Notes: generated from the letters alone by a model not told the origin. DNA of 64,000 nucleotides from DATBVX01 sp963724625 (GCA_963724625.1 CAVRVO010000004.1:1-64000), one strand, 5' to 3'; positions 14,834 through 24,717 are shown, numbered from the stretch's first letter. Numbers and translations are program-made.

Positions 14834-16762
14834 TCACGGCGTGTACCAGATCGGCGAAGTGTAGGCGCGCTCCTGGGTAATCATTGGGACCTTGGGGTCC
14901 ACCTTGACTCTGAAGTAAGCGGCGTCATACGCCGTCCAGCGAGGCGTTGGGATTTCGAGCACGCGGGCGTAATAGAACGCTCTCAACGCTGAATCGAATT
15001 CAGGATCTTTCCAGACGGTGATGAGCTCCGGATCGCCGATCGTGTTGGTCCAGGTGGCCGTCTGCAGATCGACCGTGTTGCCCACTGACGGCAACTTGCC
15101 GTCGCCTCCCAGTTTGCGCTTGTCGGGATCGCTCCACGCGACGTTGAAGATCTTCTCCTGCAGCTTGCCGCTCTTGTCCATCCAACCCTTGACTACCTGG
15201 ATGCGGTCAAGATTGCCGCTGAGCGGGTCCTTCATGGCCGCGACCAGGAATGTCGGCGCCTTGCCCTGCGGTGCCTTCTTCAGGTCCCCGCCCATGGGAA
15301 TGCCCTTCGTGTAGCCCATGATGGCCGGACTGCGCGTGCGCGCATCAAACGGCACGAAGTCGTATCCCCCGAAGAAGCGCACGATCATGTTTGGACCGCT
15401 GGTCGCATAAGTCTCGCGGCGCTTCATTGCGTCCCAGATTGCCGCGCGAGTATTTTCGGTCGCCCAGACGGCAGTCCGGCCTGCGGCCGTCATCTCCCAA
15501 CCCTTGATCACGCGCTCCCCGAACTTCATCGCGTCCTCGTTCCAGCGATCCGGGCGCGGTTCGGCGCTCACGAACTTCGCGAAGAAGTTGTCTTCTTCGT
15601 CAGCCGTCAGGCCGTTGTGAGTATCAGTGCCGCCAGCCATGCCGTATTTGAATGGATTCGCGCCAAGTTGCTGCTCGATCTTGAGGCCGTCCTTGAGTGC
15701 CTGGCGCAGATACTCGTGCTCGAGCATGCCCGGCTTCTTGGGTACGAGATTCAGATTGCCGCGGTCCCAAAGTTCGTATCCGACTGCGAATTCGTCGGTC
15801 ACTGACAGCGCAGGATGCGACTCGCTCTGCCCCTTCATCTGAATGGCTTCGAACAACGGCTCCCATTGCTGCCGCTGTTGAGCCCACTCCTTCGTCATCG
15901 GGCCGCCCATGAACATCTGCAGTTCGAACATGCGCCCGTTGGACAGGTTGCCGTTGTGCGGGATCGCCAGCAGTTTGCCACCGGTCTTCTTCTCGTAGGC
16001 GGCCATCCACTTCCACAGGTCCTCGGGATTCTCACTGACGAATGTCGTCATCGGCAACACCTGGTCCGCAAGCTTCTTGCCATCGCGGTAGATCACGTTG
16101 CGATGCAGGTTGTTGCCGCCGCCCGCGTTGGAGGTCCACTCGTAGGCGATGAATGCCGTAAAGCGCCCGGGTTCGTTGAACTTCTCCATGATCGCGGTGT
16201 TCTGTTCCCAGTAGCTCTTTGCATACTTCGGGTCGGTAATGGCGGGCGGCAGCTTCTTGCTGGACTGCGCATGGATCAGCTCCATCGTCGCCTTGGCCGA
16301 TTCCTCCGGCCCCTTGGCCATCATGTCGTGCCAGCGCTTGAGCGTCGCATCGCGCATCATTTCCGGATTGCCGTCGCGTATCCCGAAGATTGTGCCCATG
16401 CCATCGGAATGGTCGGTGATGGCGACCCAGTCGAGCGGATGCGCCAGCTTGACGGGCTGACCGGTGGTTGAGACGACTTCCTCCCCACGCGCGAAACGCA
16501 CTGCGTCGACCGGGGTCAATGTTGCGCCGCTCATGCCGGCATCGGCGGACCAGCCCGTGTGCACATGCTCGTCGCCGAAGTAGGGACGTTCGGGATAGTG
16601 TTTGCCCGCATAGGGTGAGTAACCGGGCTTCTTGTAGAACTTGGCCGGGTCGGCGGGCTGTATCTCACCAATGTCGCTGACGATGGGTGTGTCCTGCGCG
16701 AGTGCATGGCCTAAGCACAGGGAGCAGGCGATCAAGGAGATGGTGTGGAGCCTTCGGTGCAT
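14834..16762 (-). CDS. DUF3604 (PHP-superfamily-like) exported protein
   Basis: 642 aa from the ATG at 16762, which has AAGGAG 7 nt upstream and begins a signal peptide (MHRRLHTISLIACSLCLGHALAQ). Metal-binding motifs resembling PHP phosphoesterases are visible: YFGDEHVHTGWSADAG, VAITDHSDGMG, AIPHNGNLSNG and MAGGTDTHNG. DUF3604 proteins are large periplasmic proteins with no confirmed reaction, often in environmental proteobacteria. The gene lies between the two IS-end/tRNA repeats together with a small membrane protein, so it may be part of a tRNA-Phe-linked insertion. Confidence 0.85.
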   Translation of the reverse strand: MHRRLHTISLIACSLCLGHALAQDTPIVSDIGEIQPADPAKFYKKPGYSPYAGKHYPERPYFGDEHVHTGWSADAGMSGATLTPVDAVRFARGEEVVSTTGQPVKLAHPLDWVAITDHSDGMGTIFGIRDGNPEMMRDATLKRWHDMMAKGPEESAKATMELIHAQSSKKLPPAITDPKYAKSYWEQNTAIMEKFNEPGRFTAFIAYEWTSNAGGGNNLHRNVIYRDGKKLADQVLPMTTFVSENPEDLWKWMAAYEKKTGGKLLAIPHNGNLSNGRMFELQMFMGGPMTKEWAQQRQQWEPLFEAIQMKGQSESHPALSVTDEFAVGYELWDRGNLNLVPKKPGMLEHEYLRQALKDGLKIEQQLGANPFKYGMAGGTDTHNGLTADEEDNFFAKFVSAEPRPDRWNEDAMKFGERVIKGWEMTAAGRTAVWATENTRAAIWDAMKRRETYATSGPNMIVRFFGGYDFVPFDARTRSPAIMGYTKGIPMGGDLKKAPQGKAPTFLVAAMKDPLSGNLDRIQVVKGWMDKSGKLQEKIFNVAWSDPDKRKLGGDGKLPSVGNTVDLQTATWTNTIGDPELITVWKDPEFDSALRAFYYARVLEIPTPRWTAYDAAYFRVKVDPKVPMITQERAYTSPIWYTP

Positions 16763-16886
16763 CGTCGCTCTCCTTATATGAAGCTTGATGCTAAGACGCG
16801 TGCTGCTCGCGGGATATTGGCCCTTGGGGCTAACCGGTGCTCCGTGATGAGCAGGGCCGCCGTCGACAAGAGCTGTGGTGAACACC

Positions 16887-17282
16887 TCAAACAGCAGTGC
16901 TGCGTCCTCGGTCGACACTCTTTGTCGCAAGCCAACACCAAAGTAGAGCTAGCGCGACTATGGCGTGGCTTGCGGCGGCCGGCCACAGGAGAATTCCAGT
17001 CCTGGCGCCGAAAACGCCTTGATATGCCAGGTAGAGCGCACACAGCAGGCTGAATGCCAGCAGCGCCCTGACGGCGGGCGCCGCCGGTGCGGCAGCGCCG
17101 CGCGACGGCCAGCATGCAAGTGCCAACGCCAACAATGCGAAACCAGCAAGCGGGCCAAGTGTTTCGTATGAACCGGCCATGTCGGCACCGAACAGAAGTC
17201 GCATAAAGACGGAGGGATCGAAGATCAGCACCAGACCGGTCGGTATCTCGATCGCTGCCGCAAGAGCAACGAGCGCCTTCAT
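16887..17282 (-). CDS. four-helix integral membrane protein of unknown function
   Basis: 131 aa from the ATG at 17282 (GGAG 5 nt upstream). Four hydrophobic helices are visible at roughly residues 3-25, 40-60, 70-92 and 100-122, with short loops. Small proteins of this build occur widely in proteobacteria without known function. The start codon lies only 14 bp from the second IS-end repeat, so transcription may enter from that side. Confidence 0.6.
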   Translation of the reverse strand: MKALVALAAAIEIPTGLVLIFDPSVFMRLLFGADMAGSYETLGPLAGFALLALALACWPSRGAAAPAAPAVRALLAFSLLCALYLAYQGVFGARTGILLWPAAASHAIVALALLWCWLATKSVDRGRSTAV

Positions 17283-17295
17283 ATTCACTCCACCT

Positions 17296-17443
<148 letters not shown>

Positions 17444-17515
17444 ATTGATGCAGGGGGACGACGCTGGGGGCCGGCCCGAAGAGGCGCGTATTAGACCGAT
17501 GCACCCCTCGGTGAG

Positions 17516-18311
17516 TCAAGGCGGAGTCGGGGATTCCGCTGTCGCGGCCGGCATCTCGGACTTCATGCTGGCTTGCAGGTCAATCATGGCCTGCTGACTG
17601 ACGCGCAGAAAGCCACGCTGGGGACGATCCAAGTCCGCAATCAGCATGATGACGCCCGAGAATGCGACCACGAGAGCGAGTGGCCGCGACACTTCGACGC
17701 GATCCGCTCAGGCCCGCCTGATAGCCGATACTCAGCATGCTTATGCCGGCAGTCAGAAAGAGAAAGGCCCAGATGCCTGGCTGGATGCGATGGCGAATAG
17801 CGGCGAGGCGCAAGCCATGCGTGTCGATCATCTCATTGAGAGACGCGATGAAAAGGGCCGTCATGGTATTCGGAGTTTGCGTGGCCGCAGCCGACGCTTC
17901 GCTCCACATCATGCGCTGCAATTCCTCGGAACGCGCCAGCGCCGCTGGAAAGTGTTCGGCATGTATCCCGGCATCAGTTCGGATGTCTGTGTACTCACGC
18001 AACATCGAGCGCAGCTTCGAGGCCGGCGGGTCAGGCATCAGGGAGGTACGCAGGTATGTGGTACCGATGGTGTTGGCATCCTCGACCACCATCTGCCTGC
18101 GGGCGTCGAACCGCGAGGCGGCCATCCCGAACGTAAACGCCAGGATGAAGGCCAGCAGACCGAGCGTGGCACCCACCGCCGCACCGACCGGGCCTTCCGG
18201 TTCGGCCTGCTGATGCTGCCTGCGCCTTCCAAACCAGCGTCCCAGCTCCACGGCTGCGAACGCCAGCAGCAGGGTCAGCAAAAAGAGGGCTGGTATTGGT
18301 ATTTGATCCAT
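17516..18311 (-). pseudogene. DUF4239 (bestrophin-like) membrane protein gene with internal frameshift
   Basis: The ATG at 18311 opens MDQIPIPALFLLTLLLAFAAV, followed by a second helix and the family core GLLAFILAFTFGMAASRFD and ANTIGTTYLR. The reading frame runs correctly to about codon 205 (YQAGLSGSRR). It then must shift by one base to continue PLALVVAFSGVIMLIADLDR and end at 17516 with AESPTPP. The break lies at about 17681-17703, where TCGCG occurs on both sides of a short insert, suggesting a small duplication. The unshifted frame gives unrelated residues. The gene is either inactive or affected by a sequence error. Confidence 0.75.
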
Positions 18312-18478
18312 TGCGCTCACGTTCGCCTCCCCGGACGACCGCAGTCTGATCTTGGCAGATTTTGCAAAGCGGTACGCCCCAAATTCTTGGCCCGTGGCCG
18401 AACTTTTGCCGGCGAATGAGTTCTTTTGACGTCTCCGGCGCACGTTCTGTAGTCTTATGCGCGTCCGCCGGGCAAAAC

Positions 18479-19750
18479 ATGCCACCAGGCTCCCTCTCCA
18501 GACAATCCAGCGCGTCCCAGACTGCGCTGGCTGAGCGCTTCTGCCAGACTCGGGCGCTCACGACCGCGTTGATCGCGTCCCTGGCGGCGGAAGATTGCGT
18601 GGTGCAAAGCATGCCGGACGCGAGCCCCGCGAAGTGGCACCTCGCGCATACGACCTGGCTCTTCGAGCAGTTCGTGCTCGGCCCGCACGTGCCGGGGTAT
18701 CGGGACTTCGATGCCCGGTTCGGCTATCTCTTTAATTCCTACTACGAGACGGTCGGCGATCGGCACCGGCGGGCGGACCGTGGCCTGCTGACGCGCCCGA
18801 CGCTCGAGCAAGTGCGCGCCTATCGCGATCATGTCGATGCAAGCGTGTCGGACCTGTTGGCACGCGGCGCTCATCCGGACGTCTCGGCACTGATCGAGCT
18901 CGGCCTCCACCACGAGCAGCAGCATCAGGAACTGCTGTTGACGGACCTGAAGCACCTCTTATCCTGCAATCCGTTGCGCCCTGCTTATCGCGGGCTCGAA
19001 GCGTCCGAGCCCGAGCACGACGCCGAACCACTCCTCTTCTATCAGTGTCCCGAAGGCATCTACGAGATCGGACATTCGGGCTCCGCGTTCTCTTTCGACA
19101 ACGAGACACCGCGGCACCGGGTTTTTCTCGCGCCCTTCGCTCTCGCGCATCGGCCGATCAGCAATGCAGAGTATCGTGACTTCATTCGCGATGGCGGTTA
19201 CGCGAAAGCCCAGCTGTGGATGTCGGATGGCTGGGCCACCGTGCAGGCGCAGGGCTGGAAGCGGCCGATCTACTGGAACGAGGCGCTCGATGGTGAATTC
19301 ACGCTGGGTGGCGAGCGCGAGCTCGAAGCGCCGGCGCCCGTGTGTCATGTGAGCTGGTACGAAGCCGATGCGTTTGCGCGTTGGGCGGGTGCCCGCTTGC
19401 CGACTGAAGCCGAGTGGGAGACGGTGGCGGCGCGCCAACCCATGACGGGCAACTTCCTGGACGATGACCTGCTGCATCCCACGGCGAGCGGAGCGGGACC
19501 TGACCTGACACAACTGTTTGGTGATGTGTGGGAGTGGACCTCGTCCGCCTACTCGCCCTACCCTGGCTTTGAGCCCGCGGCGGGCGCGATCGGCGAATAC
19601 AACGGCAAGTTCATGGCGAACCAATTCGTGCTGCGCGGCGGTTCCTGCGTCACGCCGGCCTCGCATATCCGCGCAACCTACCGCAACTTCTTCTACCCCA
19701 CGGCGCGCTGGCAATTCGCGGGCATCCGGCTTGCGAAAGGTTCGGCATGA
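18479..19750 (+). CDS. egtB: ergothioneine biosynthesis protein EgtB
   Basis: 423 aa from the ATG at 18479; an in-frame ATG at 18416 is possible and neither start has a strong ribosome-binding site. The N-terminal DinB-like domain carries the iron ligands in KWHLAHTTW and LGLHHEQQHQE. The C-terminal formylglycine-generating-enzyme-like domain includes LPTEAEWE, FGDVWEWT and VLRGGSC. EgtB is a non-heme iron sulfoxide synthase joining trimethylhistidine (hercynine) to a thiol such as gamma-glutamylcysteine or cysteine. It overlaps egtD by 4 bp (ATGA), so the two are translationally coupled. No egtA, egtC or egtE lies nearby. Confidence 0.93.
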   Translation: MPPGSLSRQSSASQTALAERFCQTRALTTALIASLAAEDCVVQSMPDASPAKWHLAHTTWLFEQFVLGPHVPGYRDFDARFGYLFNSYYETVGDRHRRADRGLLTRPTLEQVRAYRDHVDASVSDLLARGAHPDVSALIELGLHHEQQHQELLLTDLKHLLSCNPLRPAYRGLEASEPEHDAEPLLFYQCPEGIYEIGHSGSAFSFDNETPRHRVFLAPFALAHRPISNAEYRDFIRDGGYAKAQLWMSDGWATVQAQGWKRPIYWNEALDGEFTLGGERELEAPAPVCHVSWYEADAFARWAGARLPTEAEWETVAARQPMTGNFLDDDLLHPTASGAGPDLTQLFGDVWEWTSSAYSPYPGFEPAAGAIGEYNGKFMANQFVLRGGSCVTPASHIRATYRNFFYPTARWQFAGIRLAKGSA

Positions 19751-20721
19751 ATCCGAACCGCGCCGCAGTCTCGTTAACCCGAGCAGCGGCGCCCGCCGGT
19801 GATCTGTTGCTAGCGGAAATCCTCGCGGGACTCCTGTCGCGACCGAAGTACCTGTATCCGAAATTCTTCTACGACGAGCGCGGCTCGCTCCTCTTCGACC
19901 GCATCTGCGAGCTGCCCGAGTACTACCTGACACGTACCGAGACCGCGATCCTGGCCGAGCGCGGCCCCACATTCATTCGCGCACTCGGACCGGGCTTGCG
20001 ACTGATCGAGCCGGGCAGCGGCTCGAGCGCCAAGACGCGCATTCTGCTCGATGCCATGCAACCGCCGGCGAGCTACGTGTGTGTCGACATTTCGCGCTCC
20101 CACCTGATGACGGCGGCACGCGCACTCACGGAACGCTACCCGGGAATCGAGATTCTTCCGGTGTGCGCGGACTTCACACAACCCTTCGAGATTCCCGCAG
20201 GTACGACCGCCGCACAATCGACCCTTGTCTTCTTCCCAGGTTCGACTATCGGCAATTTCGATCGCACGGAGGCGATCGCGCTGCTCGCGATGATGCGCGA
20301 GCTGGCCGGCATGGAAGGGCGTGTTCTCGTAGGCGCGGATCTGCGCAAGTCTCCACGCATACTGGAAGCCGCATACAACGATGCGGCTGGTGTCACGGCC
20401 GAATTCAATCTCAACCTGCTCGCGCGCCTCAACCATGAGTTCGGCGCGGACTTCGACCTGGGTGCATTCATGCATCGCGCGCCCTGGGTGGAAGAGCAAA
20501 GTCGCATCGAAATGCATCTCGTCAGCACCTGCCGCCAGACAGTGCACATTGGCGGTGCCGAGATCGAGTTCGAAAGTGGCGAGTCGATCTGGACCGAGAG
20601 CTGCCACAAATATGATCGTGCTCAGTTCGCCGCGATGGCGCGTGAGGCACACCTGGGCATTGAAGAAGTCTGGACAGATAAAGAGGAGTGCTTCAGCGCA
20701 CAACTGCTGCAGCCTGTTTAG
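19747..20721 (+). CDS. egtD: L-histidine N(alpha)-methyltransferase EgtD
   Basis: 324 aa, the normal length. The start region LLSRPKYLYPKFFYDERGS and the SAM-binding stretch LIEPGSGSSAKTRILLD are typical, as are STLVFFPGSTIGNF and TAEFNLNLLARLNHEFGADF. The enzyme trimethylates histidine to hercynine with three SAM molecules, the first ergothioneine step; EgtB, encoded by the overlapping upstream gene, performs the next. Ergothioneine is a cytosolic antioxidant thione. A GC-rich hairpin 17 bp after the stop may end the operon. Confidence 0.95.
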   Translation: MNPNRAAVSLTRAAAPAGDLLLAEILAGLLSRPKYLYPKFFYDERGSLLFDRICELPEYYLTRTETAILAERGPTFIRALGPGLRLIEPGSGSSAKTRILLDAMQPPASYVCVDISRSHLMTAARALTERYPGIEILPVCADFTQPFEIPAGTTAAQSTLVFFPGSTIGNFDRTEAIALLAMMRELAGMEGRVLVGADLRKSPRILEAAYNDAAGVTAEFNLNLLARLNHEFGADFDLGAFMHRAPWVEEQSRIEMHLVSTCRQTVHIGGAEIEFESGESIWTESCHKYDRAQFAAMAREAHLGIEEVWTDKEECFSAQLLQPV

Positions 20722-20737
20722 AGAATCTCACCCTGGC

Positions 20738-20761
20738 CCTCTCCCCGATGGCGGGGAGAGG
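20738..20761. terminator. GC-rich hairpin after egtD (terminator or intergenic repeat)
   Basis: CCTCTCCCC and GGGGAGAGG form a perfect 9-bp stem with loop GATGGC. No T-run follows, so it may be a dispersed intergenic hairpin and not a classic terminator; similar hairpins occur at 9230 and 62703. Confidence 0.5.
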
Positions 20762-20820
20762 CAAAGAAGAAAGGGCGCCGCGGTGGGAAAGGGAAACAAC
20801 TTTGAATCGGGGAAACTGTC

Positions 20821-22881
20821 ATGGCCAATAGCACTGCCGATATCCGTAATCTGGCACTGGTCGGTCACGCCGGTGCGGGCAAGACCCTTCTTGCCGAAGC
20901 GTTGTTACTCGATGCGGGCGCGATTCGCGCCAAAGGGAGCCTGGTACGCGGCACGACCGTGTGCGACTACGACCCGCAGGAAAAAAAGCTCCAGCACTCG
21001 CTCGACGCTGCGATCTGCACGTTCGAGGCGGGCGACACGCGCATCAACCTGATCGACACGCCGGGATTTCCGGACTTCGTCGGTCGATCGCTCAGCGTTC
21101 TCGAAGCCGTCGAGACCGTTGGCGTCGTGGTCAGCGCCATTTCGGGCGTGGAAGCGGTCACCGAGCGGATGATGACGTTCGCGAAAGAACGCGACCTGTG
21201 CCGCATCGTGATCATCAACAAGATCGATAGCCGCGAGGCGCGGGTCGAACAAACACTCGCCCAGGTGCGCGAGATGTTCGGTCGCGAGTGCCTGCCGCTG
21301 AACCTTCCGGCTGAGGGTGGCACCAAAGTCGTCGATTGTTTCTTCCAGCCGCGGGGCGGTCCGACGGACTTCGGCTCGGTCGAAGCCGCACACACCGAGA
21401 TCGTCGACCAGGTGGTTGAGCTCGATGACGACCTCATGGCGCTCTATCTCGAGCAGGGCGAGGAGCTCAATCCCGAGCAGCTGCACGATCCATTCGAGCG
21501 CGCGCTGCGCGAAGGTCACCTGGTCCCGGTCTGTTTCGTCTCCGGAGAGACCGGTGCGGGCGTGCACGAACTGCTCGACATCATCCGCCGCCTGATGCCC
21601 AACCCTGCTGAGGGTAATCCGCCGCCATTCCTCAAGGGCGAAGGTGATGACTCCGAGCGCGTCGAAGTGAAACCGGATGCGTCACGACACGTCGTGGCGC
21701 ACGTGTTCAAAGTCACGGTCGATCCCTTCGTCGGCAAGCTCGGCCTGTTCCGCATTCACCAGGGCACGGTGCGCAACGGCAGCCAGTTGTTCGTCGGTGA
21801 CGCGCGCAAGCCCTTCAAGGTCGCGCATCTGTTTCGCCTGCTGGGCAAGGAGCACACCGAAGTGTCTGCCGGCATTCCGGGCGACATCTGCGCCGTCGCG
21901 AAAGTCGACGAGTTGCACTTCGACGCGGTGCTACACGACTCGCATGATGAGGATCAATTCCACCTCAAGTCGATCTCGTTCCCGCCGCCGATGCTCGGCG
22001 TCGCCATCGAACCGGAACGACGTGGCGAGGAACAGCGCCTCTCCGACTGCTTGCACAAGCTGGTGGCGGAGGATCCTTGCGTGCGCGTCGAGCACCACGC
22101 GAGCGTGAACGAGACGGTGCTCTACGGCATGGGCGAGCTGCACCTGCGGATGATGCTCGAGCGCATGGCCGAGCGTTACGGCGTGCACGTCAAGACGCAT
22201 CCGCCGAGCATTCCATACCGCGAAACGGTGACGAAGCGCGCGGAAGGCCATTGTCGGCACAAGAAGCAGACCGGCGGCGCGGGCCAGTTCGGCGAGGTGT
22301 ACCTCAAGGTCGAGGCACTGCAACGGGGCACGGGGTTCGAGTTCGTCGATGAGGTGGTCGGCGGCGCCATCCCGCACCAGTTCATTCCGGCGGTAGAGAA
22401 GGGAGTCCGGCAAGTCCTGGGCGAAGGCGCGATCGCCGGTTATCCGCTGCAGGATGTGCGCGTCATCGTGTATGACGGCAAGTACCATCCGGTCGACTCC
22501 AAGGAAGTCGCGTTCGTCTCCGCGGGGCGCAAGGCGTTTCTCGATGCGATCGCGCAGGCGGGACCGATCGTGCTGGAGCCGATCGTGCGCGTCGACATCA
22601 CCGCGCCTTCCGGGTCGATGGGCGACATCACCGGCGATCTCGCCACCAAGCGCGGCCGCATCAACGGCAACAACGCACTACCGGGCAATCGCGTAACCAT
22701 CGGGGCACTCGTGCCGCTCGCGGAGCTCAATGAGTATCAGTCGCGCCTGAAGTCACTGACGGGCGGCGAAGGCACCTACACGATGGAGTTGAGTCACTAC
22801 GATCCGGTGCCACCGAGAAAACAGCAGGAACTCATCACGGCGTTCAAGCCGAGAGGCGGAGCAGGAGTAGCGCTGGAGTAA
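20821..22881 (+). CDS. elongation factor G-like GTPase (EF-G paralogue)
   Basis: 686 aa. Translation-factor GTPase motifs are present: G1 GHAGAGKT (residues 15-22), G3 DTPGF and G4 NKID. EF-G domains II to V follow, including HKKQTGGAGQFGEVYLKVE of domain IV and the EF-G-C end region. It differs from canonical FusA by a compressed GTPase domain and a divergent switch region (GTTVCDYDPQEKK), as in the EF-G2 group found alone outside the str operon. No rpsL, rpsG or tuf genes adjoin it. The role of such paralogues is unsettled. Confidence 0.88.
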   Translation: MANSTADIRNLALVGHAGAGKTLLAEALLLDAGAIRAKGSLVRGTTVCDYDPQEKKLQHSLDAAICTFEAGDTRINLIDTPGFPDFVGRSLSVLEAVETVGVVVSAISGVEAVTERMMTFAKERDLCRIVIINKIDSREARVEQTLAQVREMFGRECLPLNLPAEGGTKVVDCFFQPRGGPTDFGSVEAAHTEIVDQVVELDDDLMALYLEQGEELNPEQLHDPFERALREGHLVPVCFVSGETGAGVHELLDIIRRLMPNPAEGNPPPFLKGEGDDSERVEVKPDASRHVVAHVFKVTVDPFVGKLGLFRIHQGTVRNGSQLFVGDARKPFKVAHLFRLLGKEHTEVSAGIPGDICAVAKVDELHFDAVLHDSHDEDQFHLKSISFPPPMLGVAIEPERRGEEQRLSDCLHKLVAEDPCVRVEHHASVNETVLYGMGELHLRMMLERMAERYGVHVKTHPPSIPYRETVTKRAEGHCRHKKQTGGAGQFGEVYLKVEALQRGTGFEFVDEVVGGAIPHQFIPAVEKGVRQVLGEGAIAGYPLQDVRVIVYDGKYHPVDSKEVAFVSAGRKAFLDAIAQAGPIVLEPIVRVDITAPSGSMGDITGDLATKRGRINGNNALPGNRVTIGALVPLAELNEYQSRLKSLTGGEGTYTMELSHYDPVPPRKQQELITAFKPRGGAGVALE

Positions 22882-22916
22882 GTTCAGGGGACCTGACTGC
22901 CACAGGAGAGGGGCTC

Positions 22917-24110
22917 GTGATCACAAGACGTCAGGCTATCGGTGGCGCGAGCAGCGCGCTGGTCCTCAGCGTCGCTGCAAGGGCGGGCGAATCGGGGATC
23001 AGACCCGAGACCGCACCGGACACGCTGTTTGCACTCTCCGGCAAGAAACCTCTGATCAGACGAACCTTCCGTCCACCGAATCTCGAGACGCCGCTCGCTG
23101 ACCTGCGCCAGCCGTACACGGCCAACGATGCCTTCTTCGTGCGCTACCACCTATCCCTGATTCCAGAGGTCGACGCCAAAACCTGGCGGTTGCGTGTCAG
23201 CGGTCGGAGTGCGCAACGCCCACTCGAGCTTTCGCTCGATGACCTGAAGCACCGCTTCGAGCGCGCGAGCATCACCGCCATCAATCAGTGTTCGGGCAAT
23301 CGCAGAGGGCTCTTTACGCCCCGCGCCGCCGGAGTGCAGTGGACTTACGGCGCCATGGGTAATGCGAAGTGGAGTGGCGTCCGCCTGCGTGACGTATTGA
23401 ATCATGTCGGTGTGAGCGCTGATGCGCTGGAAGTCGTGCTCGACGGCGCCGATCGTGGATTGCTGCCCTCGACGCCTGATTTTGTGAAGAGTATTCCGAT
23501 CGAGCGCGCGCTCGATGAGAACACGCTGATCGCATTTGAGATGAACGGCCGTCCGCTGCCGCATTGGAACGGAGCACCGGCGCGACTTGTTTTACCGGGC
23601 TGGACGGCGACGTATTGGATCAAGCACCTGACTGAGATTCGCATCGAGCCGGTAGCCTTTGACGGGTTCTGGATGAAGAGTGGCTACAGAATCCCAACGG
23701 GCGCCTTTCCGGGTGCGCGCTTTGCCAGTCAAGAGACAGCCGAGACAACACCGATCACCGAGATACTCGTCAACTCACTCGTGACCAGCCATGCGAGTGG
23801 CGACCAAATCGCACGCGGGCGACCTGCGCAACTCGCGGGTTGGGCCTGGGACGGCGGCAGTGGCATCAGCACTGTGGACGTGTCGCTGGATGCAGGCCAA
23901 ACCTGGCGGCCTGCAAAGCTCGGTGAGGACCTGGGTCGCTTTGCCTGGCGAGGTTTCAGTCTTGGCCTGGACACATCGAAGAGCGGACGAATCCAGGTTG
24001 CAGTCCGCGCCACGAGTCGCGCGGGCGCAAGTCAGCCTGTGAAATTGACCCCGAATCCCTCCGGCTATCACCACAACATCGTGCAGTCCCTGGAGCTGGA
24101 GGTTGTATGA
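22917..24110 (+). CDS. SorA-like sulfite dehydrogenase, molybdopterin subunit
   Basis: 397 aa from a GTG with AGGAGAGG upstream. The twin-arginine leader MITRRQAIGGASSALVLSVA indicates Tat export with cofactor bound. The oxidoreductase molybdopterin domain has the Mo-ligand Cys at about 125 (AINQCSGNRRG) and GADRGLLPSTPDFVKSIPI. A C-terminal Mo-co dimerisation immunoglobulin-like domain follows (GWAWDGGSGISTVDVSLD). The gene overlaps the next one, a one-heme cytochrome c, by 4 bp. This is the layout of periplasmic SorAB-type sulfite:cytochrome c oxidoreductase. Substrate specificity is inferred from the family. Confidence 0.88.
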   Translation: MITRRQAIGGASSALVLSVAARAGESGIRPETAPDTLFALSGKKPLIRRTFRPPNLETPLADLRQPYTANDAFFVRYHLSLIPEVDAKTWRLRVSGRSAQRPLELSLDDLKHRFERASITAINQCSGNRRGLFTPRAAGVQWTYGAMGNAKWSGVRLRDVLNHVGVSADALEVVLDGADRGLLPSTPDFVKSIPIERALDENTLIAFEMNGRPLPHWNGAPARLVLPGWTATYWIKHLTEIRIEPVAFDGFWMKSGYRIPTGAFPGARFASQETAETTPITEILVNSLVTSHASGDQIARGRPAQLAGWAWDGGSGISTVDVSLDAGQTWRPAKLGEDLGRFAWRGFSLGLDTSKSGRIQVAVRATSRAGASQPVKLTPNPSGYHHNIVQSLELEVV

Positions 24111-24391
24111 GGTGCAAGTCGCGTCAGTTCATCGTCGTGCTGGCAGGACTAGCCGCAGCCACTGCGCTGGCCGGAGAAGAGACTGTCCACCTCACCGACG
24201 CTCCTGCGCATGACATGGTGGCCTCGCGTTGCGTGACGTGTCACAGCCTCGATTACATTACGATGAACGCACCGGTCCTGGACCGCGCTGGATGGGAAAA
24301 GACGATCCGGAAGATGATTGATCGGTTCGGCGCTCCGATCAGTGATGAAGAGGCGCGACAGATACTCGACTATCTCGCCAGTAATTATTGA
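24107..24391 (+). CDS. small monoheme cytochrome c (SorB-like)
   Basis: 94 aa with a signal peptide cleaved near TALAGEE. The single heme motif is CVTCH (about residue 42), and WEKTIRKMIDRFGAPISDEE followed by ILDYLASNY is typical of the small cytochrome subunits paired with sulfite dehydrogenases. A Met for the sixth ligand is available (MID or MNA). Start and stop overlap with the molybdopterin subunit (ATGA). It would accept electrons from sulfite oxidation in the periplasm. Confidence 0.87.
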   Translation: MRCKSRQFIVVLAGLAAATALAGEETVHLTDAPAHDMVASRCVTCHSLDYITMNAPVLDRAGWEKTIRKMIDRFGAPISDEEARQILDYLASNY

Positions 24392-24421
24392 CTGGCGTCC
24401 TCCCGAGCGCCGTCTTGCTCC

Positions 24422-24442
24422 CCGGTTCCTTGCCTGAACCGG
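24422..24442. terminator. hairpin between convergent genes (bidirectional terminator candidate)
   Basis: CCGGTTC and GAACCGG form a 7-bp perfect stem around a 7-nt loop. It lies between the cytochrome c stop and the yggX stop on the opposite strand. No U-tract is evident. Confidence 0.45.
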
Positions 24443-24446
24443 AAGA

Positions 24447-24717
24447 TCATTCTCGCGGCACAAACTCCTGGGGCTTATCGGAGCCCGTGCCGAAGAAGAA
24501 TTTTTCCATCTCGGTCTCGAGGAATTTGCGCGCCTTCGGGTCGATGGGCGTCAGGCGGTACTCGTTGATGAGTGTCGTCTGATGTTGCACCCAGCGGGCC
24601 CAGGCTTCCTTGGAGACGTTCTCGTAGACGCGCTTGCCGAGCTCACCCGGGTAAGGCTGGCGATCGAGTCCCGGGGGCTTCCCGGCCGAGCATCACGCAT
24701 TGAACCATGCGGGTCAT
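24447..24717 (-). pseudogene. yggX: yggX (Fe(2+)-trafficking/oxidative-damage protein) with single-base frameshift
   Basis: Starting at the ATG at 24717, the minus strand encodes MTRMVQCVMLGREAPG. After a one-base shift it continues LDRQPYPGELGKR, VSKEAWARWVQHQTTLINEYRL and MEKFFFGTGSDKPQEF, ending at 24447. This aligns with YggX along its whole ~90 residues. The break is in a run of five C (plus-strand GGGGG, 24673-24677); one C fewer restores the frame. The gene overlaps mutY by 4 bp (24714-24717), the same mutY-yggX order as in Escherichia coli. A homopolymer sequencing error is a likely explanation. Confidence 0.85.
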
